The translations under genes and the position numbers were made by a program. Below are positions 53,313 to 61,720 of a stretch of DNA of 64,000 nucleotides, one piece after another; positions within the stretch are counted from its first letter, which is position 1; each line of letters begins with the position of its first letter. Source of the DNA: Actinomyces sp. ph3 (GTDB lineage Bacteria > Actinomycetota > Actinomycetes > Actinomycetales > Actinomycetaceae); assembly GCF_000308055.1 (NCBI RefSeq), contig NZ_CAGY01000001.1:310001-374000 (forward strand). The letters run 5' to 3'. The notes beneath the pieces were generated by a model. It had not been told where the DNA came from, made no database searches, and saw only the letters and a program-made list of their open reading frames with translations.

Positions 53313-54599
53313 ATGTCTGATCCTCAGGGCGTTCCCACGAATGATCCGTGGGCACCCCAGTCATCTTCTTCTCAGAATCCCTCCCAGGGCTCTGTTCCCT
53401 CAACACCCCAAGTTCCTCAGACTCCTCAGGCTCACCAGCCTTGGGGTGCACCTGAGCAGCCCGCACAGCCCCAGCAGGCTCAGCAGCCTTGGGGAGTACC
53501 CGAGCAGCCCGCACAGCCCCAGCAGGCTCAGCAGCCTTGGGGAGCACCCGAGCAGCCCGCACAGCCCCAGCAGCAGTGGGGCGCGGCGCCTCAGCCCGAT
53601 GCCGCATGGCAGGGCACCCAGACTCAGGGCGGCACCGCATGGACCGTTGCGCAGCCCGGAATTATCCCGCTCCGTCCGCTAACCGTTGGCGAGCTCTTCA
53701 ATGGCGCCTTCCAGGCGGTTCGCGTCAACCCGCAAACCATGTTTGGTTTCGCCTTTGCGATTATGGCGGTCGTCGGTCTTGTTCAGGCTTTCTTCGCTTC
53801 CTCTTCGACGTCGTCACTGACGCGCGCACTGTCCTCCGGAGATGCCAACGATTTGGTCTACTCGCTGGGCAGCAGCATGGGTTCCTTCGTAACAAGCGGG
53901 CTTACCCTGCTCGCAACCGCGTTCCTCTCGGGCATGCTTGCACTGACGGTGTGGGATGCAGTCCTCGGACGTAAGTCTTCTCCCGCGGACGCATGGCACC
54001 GTTTCTCGCCGCGCTTTGTCCCGGTTCTTCTGGCAACCCTTCTCATCGGCATCATTGAATTCGTGGCGATCGTGGTAGTCTTGCTGGTCTTCATGATCCC
54101 CTTCATCCTTGTGGTTGTTAACGCAGCTTCGGCTCGTAGCTACGATTCTGCAAGTGCCGGTATTGGTGGAGCCTTTGCGATCATCTTCCTCATGATCGTT
54201 GCTCTGATCGTGATCGCCTGTTTCTTGACCGTGAAGTTCGCATTCACTTCCAGTGCAGTCGTCCTTGAGGGACTCGGCCCGGTCGATGCCATGAAGCGTT
54301 CCTGGTCTCTGTCGAAGGGCTCCTTCTGGCGAATCCTGGGCCGCATCTGGCTCATCGGTATCGTCACCGGTTTGATCTCCGCAGTTCTGGGCGGCATCGT
54401 CGGTGCAATTCTGGGCGTTGGAGCCGCTGCAGCTGACTCGGTTGGCTTGCTCGTCGCCTTCTCGGCCTTCTTGAGCGCACTGCTGTCGGCAGTTGTGATC
54501 CCGGTTCAATCATCCTTCTACACTCTGATGTACCTGGATGAGCGCATGCGCAAGGAGAACCTTGCTCCCATGATTGCTCAGGAAGCTTCTCGCGCCTGA
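53313..54599 (+). CDS. Membrane protein with Pro/Gln-rich repeat N-terminus
   Basis: 428 residues. The first 130 are Pro/Gln-rich and include three near-identical 16-residue units (PWGAPEQPAQPQQAQQ). Six or so membrane segments follow from about residue 150. The membrane part (YSLGSSMGSFV, AMKRSWSLSKGSFWRILGR, SFYTLMYLDERMRKE) resembles DUF7847/glycerophosphoryl-diester-phosphodiesterase membrane domains found beside DUF4129 genes. There is no catalytic GDPD domain. Start ATG 53313 follows TAGGAG. First gene of a five-gene operon with overlapping ends. Confidence 0.8.
   Translation: MSDPQGVPTNDPWAPQSSSSQNPSQGSVPSTPQVPQTPQAHQPWGAPEQPAQPQQAQQPWGVPEQPAQPQQAQQPWGAPEQPAQPQQQWGAAPQPDAAWQGTQTQGGTAWTVAQPGIIPLRPLTVGELFNGAFQAVRVNPQTMFGFAFAIMAVVGLVQAFFASSSTSSLTRALSSGDANDLVYSLGSSMGSFVTSGLTLLATAFLSGMLALTVWDAVLGRKSSPADAWHRFSPRFVPVLLATLLIGIIEFVAIVVVLLVFMIPFILVVVNAASARSYDSASAGIGGAFAIIFLMIVALIVIACFLTVKFAFTSSAVVLEGLGPVDAMKRSWSLSKGSFWRILGRIWLIGIVTGLISAVLGGIVGAILGVGAAAADSVGLLVAFSAFLSALLSAVVIPVQSSFYTLMYLDERMRKENLAPMIAQEASRA
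53439..53577 (+). repeat. 48-bp in-frame tandem repeat, almost three copies
   Basis: Units at 53439-53486, 53487-53534 and 53535-53577 (the last shortened) encode PWG(A/V)PEQPAQPQQAQQ. Units two and three differ at a single position, indicating recent duplication; copy number may vary between strains. Confidence 0.9.
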
Positions 54600-55231
54600 T
54601 GTTTTTCTGTGAGGCTCCGCTGACACCCGACGACGAGGAAGCTCGCGCATGGGTGTCAGCGGAGCTTTCGCGTCCCGACTACCTACCCACCCCACCTTCC
54701 GCGTTATCACGCTTCTTCAACTGGCTTATTCAACACCTCGTGAGCGGCGCCAGTAAGGCTGCACCTGTCGGTTTCCCCATTGAAGGTTTCTTTATCTTCC
54801 TCTTGTTCGTGATTCTCGCGATCATCGCAATCATCGTTATCACCCACCCGATCCGCCTGCGCCGCCGCATGCGACGAACTGCTGTGTTTGACTCCGATTC
54901 CACGCTTTCGCTGCGCGATGTCATGAAGCGGATTGACGAGGCTCGCGCAAGCGGAGATCTCGATGCCACGCTGATCTGGTCTTATCGACTATTCGTGCTC
55001 TACCTAGCTCGCGACGGCATTCTTCGCGATACTCCCGGTCTTACAGCGGACGAGGCTGGCCGAGCAGCTCAAAATGCTTTTCCCTTCCTCACTGCCCCCA
55101 TTACCTCCGCGACTTCCGTCTTCGCCTCGGTACGTTACGGTGAAGGCCACGCAAGCGCAGAGGACTGCGCGGGGATGGACCAGCTTATTGCTGCCTATTC
55201 ACAGAACAAGAAGCAGGCAGTGCACGCATGA
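54599..55231 (+). CDS. DUF4129-domain membrane protein
   Basis: 210 residues. A short N-terminal segment, one membrane helix (about 61-82, FFIFLLFVILAIIAIIVI), then a cytoplasmic C-terminal DUF4129 domain (IDEARASGDLDATLIWSYRLFVLYLARDGIL, TADEAGRAAQNAFP). Function is unknown; it is a constant partner of DUF4350, MoxR and DUF58 genes. Start overlaps the preceding TGA (TGATG). Confidence 0.88.
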   Translation: MFFCEAPLTPDDEEARAWVSAELSRPDYLPTPPSALSRFFNWLIQHLVSGASKAAPVGFPIEGFFIFLLFVILAIIAIIVITHPIRLRRRMRRTAVFDSDSTLSLRDVMKRIDEARASGDLDATLIWSYRLFVLYLARDGILRDTPGLTADEAGRAAQNAFPFLTAPITSATSVFASVRYGEGHASAEDCAGMDQLIAAYSQNKKQAVHA

Positions 55232-56382
55232 AAGCAACTCAAAGCACTGTCGTTTCGCCGACTGCTCGCCAGCGTTGGACGCGAATGCGTCCGCTGGTCA
55301 TCATCATCTTTTTGGGACTGTTATTTGTCATCGCAACAGCGTTGATCCCCCGCTACCAAAAAGACAGCGAAACCCTCTCGCCAAATAACCCTGGGGATTC
55401 TGGCGCTCAAGCTCTTGTCCAAACGCTGCGTCACCACGGAATTAAGGTCGTCAAAGTCAGCTCCGCACGCGAGCTCATTGCACGCTCAACACCGGACTCG
55501 ACTGCTGTTATTACCTATCCTGGCTACATGCCTGACGCCACCGCAAAAGCCATCGATGAGAAAGTTCATCGAGTTGTCTATCTTCTCTCTCACTACGGTT
55601 CAGATCTTGATACCCCTTCCGTCGAAGTGATGACTTCAAAGACGACAAATGCGACGAAAATCCTCTCTGCAGAATGCGCATCTGAACCTGCTCAGAAAGC
55701 TCAAACTCTGCTCAATAACAGCGGACAGCTTGTTACCACTACCGAAGCTGGATGGACCACGTGCTTCCCCGTAGATGACGCCTACGCCTACCTTGAAAAG
55801 AACGAGGGTGATCATTTCCGCGCAATCATCGCCGATGGAGCTATCGCATCAAATCAATGGGTTGATAGTGATGGCAATGCCGCACTTCTTATCAATGCGA
55901 TGGCGCAGAAACCAACCATCTACTGGTATGACGGGAGCAAAGACAATGTCCTAGCCAGCGACAAGGTTGACACTCTTGAGCCCCAGTGGCTAATCCCAAT
56001 CCTTTCGCTGATCGGCATCGGAATTACCGTCATCGGTTTTTCTCGAGGCCAACGATTGGGACGTCTGGTCCCCGAAGATCTGCCCTCTTATGTCCCTTCA
56101 TCAGAGACAACGAAGGGCCGCGGACGTCTCATGGCAACGCAGAAACAACATGCTCACGCGGCGCGCCTCTTGCGCATCGAGGCCGTAACGACAATCGCCA
56201 AGCGTTTGGGAATCGACCCGAAAGCACCGCGAGCCACCCTAGAACACGCACTTGCAGCGCGAGGATTGCTGACCGCGCGCGTGAGTGATTTACTGTGGGG
56301 TCCGCCCCCAACAAACAACTCTGAACTGGTCGAATTGGCCGAAGCACTATCCGCGCTCACACAGGAGATTGAGTATCAATGA
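55228..56382 (+). CDS. DUF4350-domain membrane protein
   Basis: 384 residues. Membrane helix about 23-43 (LVIIIFLGLLFVIATALIP), an extracytoplasmic DUF4350 domain (GDSGAQALVQTLRHHGIKVVKV through DGNAALLINAMA), a second helix about 253-272 (WLIPILSLIGIGITVIGF), and a cytoplasmic helical tail. The fold is GATase-like, but no catalytic triad is evident. Overlaps both neighbours by four bases (ATGA). Confidence 0.88.
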   Translation: MKATQSTVVSPTARQRWTRMRPLVIIIFLGLLFVIATALIPRYQKDSETLSPNNPGDSGAQALVQTLRHHGIKVVKVSSARELIARSTPDSTAVITYPGYMPDATAKAIDEKVHRVVYLLSHYGSDLDTPSVEVMTSKTTNATKILSAECASEPAQKAQTLLNNSGQLVTTTEAGWTTCFPVDDAYAYLEKNEGDHFRAIIADGAIASNQWVDSDGNAALLINAMAQKPTIYWYDGSKDNVLASDKVDTLEPQWLIPILSLIGIGITVIGFSRGQRLGRLVPEDLPSYVPSSETTKGRGRLMATQKQHAHAARLLRIEAVTTIAKRLGIDPKAPRATLEHALAARGLLTARVSDLLWGPPPTNNSELVELAEALSALTQEIEYQ

Positions 56383-57356
56383 CAAGCCCCGAACTACCGC
56401 CCCAGGGGCGTGATGCCCGTGACGCTCTGGTTTCCCTGCATTCGGAAATTGGCAAGGCAGTCGTCGGCCAAGAAGGCGCACTCACCGGCCTGATCATCGC
56501 CCTGGTAGCCGATGGACACGTCTTGCTTGAAGGCGTCCCCGGCGTTGCAAAGACGCTTTTGGTTCGCACCCTTGCTCGATGCATCGATTTGACCATGACG
56601 CGTGTCCAATTCACCCCAGACCTTATGCCCGCCGATATCACGGGTTCTTTGGTATGGGACAACGGCAAGAGCGAGTTCGAGTTCCGCCCAGGACCGATCT
56701 TCACCAATCTTCTTCTAGCAGACGAAATTAACCGTACTCCCCCCAAAACTCAATCTGCGCTCTTGGAAGCTATGGAAGAACATCAGGTCAGCGTCGATGG
56801 TCATACCCGCCCGCTGGCCTCGCCCTTCATGGTGATCGCTACCCAGAACCCTGTCGAATACGAGGGCACCTATCCCCTTCCCGAGGCCCAGCTCGACCGT
56901 TTCCTACTCAAGCTTGACCTGCCCCTGCCCTCGCGCGAGGACGAATTCAATATTCTTCTTCGCCACCAAAATGGTTTCAATCCTCTGGATTTGGGCAGTG
57001 CTGATCTGCACCCGGTCGCAAATGCTTCGGATATCTTGACGGCTCGCGAACAGGCAGAACACATCGAGGTCTCCCCCGCGGTTTTGACCTACATGGTCGA
57101 TCTGATCCGCGCGACCCGCACCTCTCCCGCTGTCCGCATCGGTGTCTCTCCCCGTGGCGCAACCGCATTGCTTCGCGTGTGCCGCGTCTGGGCGTTCCTT
57201 CAGGGACGTTCTTTCGTCACTCCTGATGATGTCAAGGCAATGGCTGACTCGGTTCTTGCACACCGCCTGAGCATGAAGGCGGAAGCAGAATTGGAAGGCT
57301 TGAACGCTCACTCTGTCATCGCCTCGATCCTCGAGCAGGTCCCGGTTCCTCGCTGA
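56379..57356 (+). CDS. MoxR-family AAA+ ATPase
   Basis: 325 residues. Walker A GVPGVAKT, Walker B LLADEINRTPPK, sensor 1 ATQNPVEYEGTYPLPEAQLDRFL and the C-terminal lid with GVSPRGATALLR. MoxR proteins act as chaperones that mature partners with VWA or DUF58 domains; the following gene is such a partner. ATGA overlap upstream, TGATG overlap downstream. Confidence 0.94.
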   Translation: MTSPELPPQGRDARDALVSLHSEIGKAVVGQEGALTGLIIALVADGHVLLEGVPGVAKTLLVRTLARCIDLTMTRVQFTPDLMPADITGSLVWDNGKSEFEFRPGPIFTNLLLADEINRTPPKTQSALLEAMEEHQVSVDGHTRPLASPFMVIATQNPVEYEGTYPLPEAQLDRFLLKLDLPLPSREDEFNILLRHQNGFNPLDLGSADLHPVANASDILTAREQAEHIEVSPAVLTYMVDLIRATRTSPAVRIGVSPRGATALLRVCRVWAFLQGRSFVTPDDVKAMADSVLAHRLSMKAEAELEGLNAHSVIASILEQVPVPR

Positions 57357-58690
57357 TGGCACTGTCTTGGCGCGCGAGTATCCCCATTTTCTTGGGGGTC
57401 ATTCCACTGTTTTTCTTCCCGACATGGGGTTTCATTGTCGGGTGGGTTGTTCTGTGCGCATGCCTGTGGGCCTTTGACGCTTACCTTGCGCCTTCCCCCA
57501 GGCAGTTGGTCATTGAGCGCTCCATTGACACTCCTATCGCAATGGATTCTCCCGGCCATTCGCGCCTTTCTCTGCGCTCGGCGCTCCCCATGCGCGTCGA
57601 TGTGAGGGACGCGTGGCCACCCTCGGCACACCCCATGCCCTATTCACATTCGTGTGAGCTCGAAGCAGATGTTCCGACGCCGCTGACGACGATCTTGCAA
57701 CTGGAGCGTCGTGGAAGCGTTCGCGCCGACTACGTGACGATTCGCTCCTGGGGTCCTCTGCGAATGGCCGCCCGTCAGACCTCGATTGCAGCGCCACTGA
57801 CCCTGACCGCGCTTCCTCCGTTCCGCGCGAAGCGTCTTCTTCCTTCTCGGCTTGCGCGTCTCCATGAGCTTGAGGGAACAACTGCCACGATTCTTCGAGG
57901 CCCGGGAACGGAATTTGATTCCTTGCGCGAGTACGTCCGCGGAGACGATCCGCGCGATATCGACTGGCGAGCCTCGGCGCGCTCAAAAGATTTGGTTGTG
58001 CGCACGTGGCGTCCCGAACGCGACCGTCACGTCATGATCGTTGTCGACACCGGTCGTTCGGGGGCAATGCTCTTGGGCGAGCCTCAGGAAAAAGACTTGG
58101 GAGACAAGGACCTGGTCGAGTTGGGGGTTGCACCTCGTTTGGATGCTGAGATCGAGGCGGCACTCTTGCTGGGGGTTCTGGCTGACCGCGCCGGAGATCA
58201 AGTTCATCTGCTTGCTCTGGACCGCAGTATTCACGAAGATCTTGCCCAGGCACGTGGGGGGAATTTGATTAGCGAGGCCGCGCAGGCTTTCTCGCGCGTC
58301 CAGCCTTCCCTTCTCCCACTGGATTGGCAGATGGTCGTCTCCTCGGTTGAGAAGCGTATGCATCACCCGGGGCTTGTCGTCCTTCTGACAGAGATCCCTC
58401 CCGCAGCTACAGACGCAGATTTTTCCGAGGCAATTGCCGCGCTCAGCAAGCGTCACCGAGTAGTTGTCGCGGGCGCACGCGACCCCGAGCTTGGCCGAAT
58501 GGAACGCGATTGGAGCGACGCAGCTTCTGCCTTCACTGCTGCCGCGGCAAGTGCAACAATCCGCGACCTTGATGCTGGTGCCAATGATGCTCGCGCACTT
58601 GGCGCTTATGTCGTTGATTGTGATGCGGGCTTCTTGCCTGCACGTCTGGCAGACACGTACATTGCATTGAAGAAGGCTGGAAAGCTCTAA
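57356..58690 (+). CDS. DUF58-domain protein (VWA-like partner of MoxR)
   Basis: 444 residues. Two N-terminal membrane helices (about 7-45), an immunoglobulin-like stretch, then the DUF58 motif (REYVRGDDPRDIDWRASARSKDLVVRTW) and a von Willebrand A-like domain (VMIVVDTGRSGAML with a partial MIDAS site). Presumed substrate of the MoxR ATPase encoded just upstream. It ends 7 bases from the convergent spoIIM-like gene. Confidence 0.92.
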   Translation: MALSWRASIPIFLGVIPLFFFPTWGFIVGWVVLCACLWAFDAYLAPSPRQLVIERSIDTPIAMDSPGHSRLSLRSALPMRVDVRDAWPPSAHPMPYSHSCELEADVPTPLTTILQLERRGSVRADYVTIRSWGPLRMAARQTSIAAPLTLTALPPFRAKRLLPSRLARLHELEGTTATILRGPGTEFDSLREYVRGDDPRDIDWRASARSKDLVVRTWRPERDRHVMIVVDTGRSGAMLLGEPQEKDLGDKDLVELGVAPRLDAEIEAALLLGVLADRAGDQVHLLALDRSIHEDLAQARGGNLISEAAQAFSRVQPSLLPLDWQMVVSSVEKRMHHPGLVVLLTEIPPAATDADFSEAIAALSKRHRVVVAGARDPELGRMERDWSDAASAFTAAAASATIRDLDAGANDARALGAYVVDCDAGFLPARLADTYIALKKAGKL

Positions 58691-58697
58691 GCCTTTC

Positions 58698-59687
58698 TTA
58701 GATCACAGGTGTCGCGTAACCGGCGTCTTCGTCAAGGTCGCCGCTCACTCCCGCGCGATAGGCACGTCCACCGGCCACGAAGGTGTAGATCCACACGCCC
58801 GCGGTCAAGGTCACACCGCAGGTGATCTTCAGCCACAGTGGAAGATTAGACGGGGTGACGAAACCTTCGATGGCTCCGCACAAGAAAAGCAAGATCACCA
58901 TTCCCAAACCAACAGTGATCATCGAGCGCCCTGCCTCGCCGAGCGCTTGGCCTCGAGTCTTTCGCCCAGGAACAAGCCACGCCCAGAAGAGGCGTAAGCC
59001 CGCTGCGGTTGAGATCCAAATTGCTGTAAGTTCCGGGATGCCGTGGGGAAGAATGAAACTGAAGAAGTGCGCGGGGCCGGCATAGTGAATGACAACCGCA
59101 GCGGAAATTCCTAGGTTTTGGGCATTCCCCCACAAAGCCATAATTGGATAGAACCCTGTGATTCCACCTGCAACGACACGCAAGGCAATAAAGGCATTAT
59201 TAGTCCACACATAGGACATGAAAGAGGCATTGGTGTCTTGACTGTAGTAGCTGGAAAATTGTGTTGTCGCGTAGTTCTTCAGCTGTTCCGGACTTCCCAG
59301 CATGGAGAGAGCAGCGGGGTCACGCAAGATCCACCACGTCTGCAACGCTGTCATCGCAATGAAAATGAGCATGATCGCAATCGTGACATAGCGGATCCGA
59401 TACAGGGCTGCGGGAAGATCATAACGGAACCAACGCGAAATCGCCCACAGGCTCGCTCCAGACGTTCCTGTCAATCGAGCTCGTGCGTGCAAGAGCTCAC
59501 CAGAGAGATATGAAATAACATCCTGATCCGGGTTTTGTGAACGCACTTTCGCAAGATCAGCGGTGACCTGCCGATAAAGCACTGAAAGCTCATCAATTTC
59601 CGGTCCCGTCAATTGACGCGAATGCGCCAATTGATGAAAACGATTCCAATGGCGCATATGTGAAGCTTTTAGTGCGTCGATATCCAT
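58698..59687 (-). CDS. SpoIIM-family (stage II sporulation protein M-like) membrane protein
   Basis: 329 residues. A cytoplasmic helical N-terminus (DIDALKASHMRHWNRFHQLAHSR...) is followed by five to six membrane segments, including YVTIAIMLIFIAMTALQTWW, FFSFILPHGIPELTAIWISTAAGLRLFWAWL and ITVGLGMVILLFLCGAIEGF. The HGIPELTAI block is the family hallmark (DUF95). The organism need not sporulate; actinobacterial members accompany RDD, MoxR and DUF58 genes. Start ATG 59687 is only 19 bases from the divergent RDD start and has no ribosome site, so it may be leaderless. Confidence 0.9.
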   Translation of the reverse strand: MDIDALKASHMRHWNRFHQLAHSRQLTGPEIDELSVLYRQVTADLAKVRSQNPDQDVISYLSGELLHARARLTGTSGASLWAISRWFRYDLPAALYRIRYVTIAIMLIFIAMTALQTWWILRDPAALSMLGSPEQLKNYATTQFSSYYSQDTNASFMSYVWTNNAFIALRVVAGGITGFYPIMALWGNAQNLGISAAVVIHYAGPAHFFSFILPHGIPELTAIWISTAAGLRLFWAWLVPGRKTRGQALGEAGRSMITVGLGMVILLFLCGAIEGFVTPSNLPLWLKITCGVTLTAGVWIYTFVAGGRAYRAGVSGDLDEDAGYATPVI

Positions 59688-59693
59688 ACAAGA

Positions 59694-59699
59694 TATAGT
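59694..59699 (+). promoter_or_regulatory. -10 element for a leaderless RDD-gene transcript
   Basis: TATAGT ends 7 bases before ATG 59707, the spacing seen in actinobacterial leaderless genes. The same few bases must also serve the minus-strand gene starting at 59687. Confidence 0.55.
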
Positions 59700-59706
59700 G
59701 TCATAC

Positions 59707-60546
59707 ATGAGCGAGCTTCCTGTAAACGTCCAACGAATTTCTGATGAATCTTTCATCAGCGGTGAGGGCGTCAAACTCGATCTCAAACCAGCTTCTCCTT
59801 TTGTCAGGGCCGCTGCTTTCCTCATAGACCTGACCCTGTATGTTGGAGCTTTTTTCGTTCTCTTCTGCATTCTTGTTACTGTCACCTTTGATCAAGGCCT
59901 TCCACAAACCTTGGTGAGGGCAATATTCGTTATCATTATTTTCTTGTCTTTTGTAGTCCTCCCCTTTGTCATCGAGGTCTTCACCCACGGTTATTCCCTT
60001 GGCAAGTGGGCCTTTAACCTAAAAGTTGTGCGTCGGGATGGCGGGATTATCACCGCACGTCACTCCTTCGTCCGTGCAATGACTGCAATCGTGGAAACCT
60101 ACATGTTCTTAGGCCTGTTGTCATTCATGTCAACAGTCTTTTCGCCGCGAGCAACACGCCTGGGGGACATCGCAGCAGGGACCATGGTTATTCAGGTTCC
60201 CGAAGCTGTCTTCTATCCACCTCTGGTTATGCCTCCCGACTGTGCTGAGTGGGCGTCTCACGCACAGGTCCTTCCGATCCCGGATGAACTGCACTTTGAG
60301 TGTATGAATTTTCTGCACAATAATCGCCAGATTCTCGACCAGCTACGTCTGTCGATCGCAACGTCCTTAGCGGGACGAGTTTCGGCTTTTGTTTCACCCA
60401 AGCCGCCAACCAATATTCACCCCGAGCGTTTCCTTGCAGCGGTTCTTGTCGTTCTGCGCGACCGGGAGTACGCGAAGGAACTCAAGCGACAAGACATCCT
60501 TGAAACCCGCCGGCAACAGGTGGAAGCAGTCCCCTTCGAGGTCTAG
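59707..60546 (+). CDS. RDD-family membrane protein
   Basis: 279 residues. The RDD domain covers about 30-170 (VRAAAFLIDLTLYVGAFFVL, with the RDD signature altered to FLIDL; HGYSLGKWAFNLKVVRRDG; FSPRATRLGDIAAGTMVI). A soluble C-terminal part of about 110 residues follows. Function is unknown. Start ATG 59707 is preferred (leaderless); GTG 59698 is in frame. No ribosome site is visible. Confidence 0.88.
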   Translation: MSELPVNVQRISDESFISGEGVKLDLKPASPFVRAAAFLIDLTLYVGAFFVLFCILVTVTFDQGLPQTLVRAIFVIIIFLSFVVLPFVIEVFTHGYSLGKWAFNLKVVRRDGGIITARHSFVRAMTAIVETYMFLGLLSFMSTVFSPRATRLGDIAAGTMVIQVPEAVFYPPLVMPPDCAEWASHAQVLPIPDELHFECMNFLHNNRQILDQLRLSIATSLAGRVSAFVSPKPPTNIHPERFLAAVLVVLRDREYAKELKRQDILETRRQQVEAVPFEV

Positions 60547-60580
60547 CACAACGCAGGCAGCCCTCTTATTCATGATCGAA

Positions 60581-61108
60581 TTATTCCTGACCGGAAGAAG
60601 GCTCCTCGGTGATCAATTTAAACTGAGCCCGGCGACGGGCCCACGGCGAATTTGGATCCAGGGGGCTGGAGGATTCGGCCTCGTGAGAGCTGGTCGCTTG
60701 GGCGAAAGGGCCAAGCTCAGCGTGTGCCGAGGCCCTAGCAGCCGTTTTCGGGGCAGCTGCAGGCTGAGCAGGAGTCTGGGTTTCCGCGACATCAGCGCGC
60801 TCTGAGCGGTTTCGGGTGTGTGCTGCGGCTTGGCGGACAGCGTCGACAAGAGCCATAAGGTCATCCCCCGATGGAGGTGCCGGTTCGAAGGTCGTCTGAA
60901 GGCGCACGATCTGCCACCCACGTGGGACCGTCAAACTGTTTGCATGGTGCTCACACAGGTCATAGGCATTGGGGTCTGCAGCCGCTGAAAGCGAACCGAC
61001 AACAGCAGTCGAATCCGAATAATCGTAGGTGAGTGTAGCTACAGCAGGCCTTGAGCAGCCGGGCTTAGAACAGTGTCGAACCGAGATCACCGCTCTACAA
61101 TACGGCAT
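60581..61108 (-). CDS. DUF3499-family zinc-ribbon-like protein
   Basis: 175 residues. A conserved N-terminal half (about 1-75: HCSKPGCSRPAVATLTYDYSD, AYDLCEHHAN, VPRGWQIVRL) has likely zinc ligands Cys, Cys, Cys and His-His. The C-terminal half is low-complexity, rich in Ala/Pro/Ser/Glu. Function is unknown; conserved in actinobacteria. Start ATG 61108 follows AGGA with a slightly long spacer. It adds about ten residues compared with most relatives, so GTG 61090 is possible. Confidence 0.88.
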   Translation of the reverse strand: MPYCRAVISVRHCSKPGCSRPAVATLTYDYSDSTAVVGSLSAAADPNAYDLCEHHANSLTVPRGWQIVRLQTTFEPAPPSGDDLMALVDAVRQAAAHTRNRSERADVAETQTPAQPAAAPKTAARASAHAELGPFAQATSSHEAESSSPLDPNSPWARRRAQFKLITEEPSSGQE

Positions 61109-61183
61109 TTTCTATTCCTATTGCGTGCCCTTCGTCGGCAGGTCATCAGCTTGAGCGGGAAGCTGAGCGATACCCTTATGTGT

Positions 61184-61603
61184 ATGGCTCTCCCATCAGC
61201 TTTTCCCCGCACCCATGACCGCCATGGCCGCACCCCGCGCTATGTGCGTCTTTTCCCTGGGCTTCCCGTGTGGAAAACGCGTCGGGAGTCTTTTGATTCG
61301 ACCGTTGCCCTTGTGATTAGCGAGCTCACCGAGCGCTGGCCTGAGGTTGCAACAATCGAGTTTGCAACCGAGGATGTTCCTCCCTCAGATCCAGCTCCTT
61401 GGGAAGACCACGGGGTAGTTTTAGCCCGTGTTTTCCCCGCGGACCGACGTAAGGGGCTGGGAGACCGCATTGTCCTTTACCGGCTTCCCATCACCATGAG
61501 GATTCCTCCGGCAGACCTCTATCCGGCATTGCGCGCACTTATTGCCGAGCGCGTCTCGCATATCCTCTACATCTCACCAGAGGAACTTGATTCCCTCTCC
61601 TAA
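61184..61603 (+). CDS. Metallopeptidase-family (PF06262-like) protein without HExxH
   Basis: 139 residues. The pattern VRLFPGLPVWKTRRESFDSTVA...WPEVATIEFATEDVPP...VVLARVFPA...RIVLYRLPI...ALIAERVSHILYISPEELD matches the actinobacterial protein that lies beside DUF3499 (Rv3259-like). Where zinc-dependent relatives have HExxH, this one has ALIAERVSH, so it is probably not a peptidase. Start ATG 61184: TACCCT (61171-61176) lies 7 bases upstream and no ribosome site is seen, suggesting a leaderless message. Divergent from the DUF3499 gene. Confidence 0.75.
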   Translation: MALPSAFPRTHDRHGRTPRYVRLFPGLPVWKTRRESFDSTVALVISELTERWPEVATIEFATEDVPPSDPAPWEDHGVVLARVFPADRRKGLGDRIVLYRLPITMRIPPADLYPALRALIAERVSHILYISPEELDSLS

Positions 61604-61720
61604 GCGTTCTGGCGACCTCGCATTGGCACTTTAGAAGGTGGCAAAAGGGCCACACGCAGGCTTGGCGCAGGCACGCTTTGAGCACGAGCATACGTTAAGC
61701 ACGAGGCCGCTCTTTGCGCA

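Noticed and set aside
53439-53577. CRISPR-like array
   Set aside because: The 48-bp units are directly adjacent without spacers and are in frame, coding a Pro/Gln-rich peptide; no cas genes are present.
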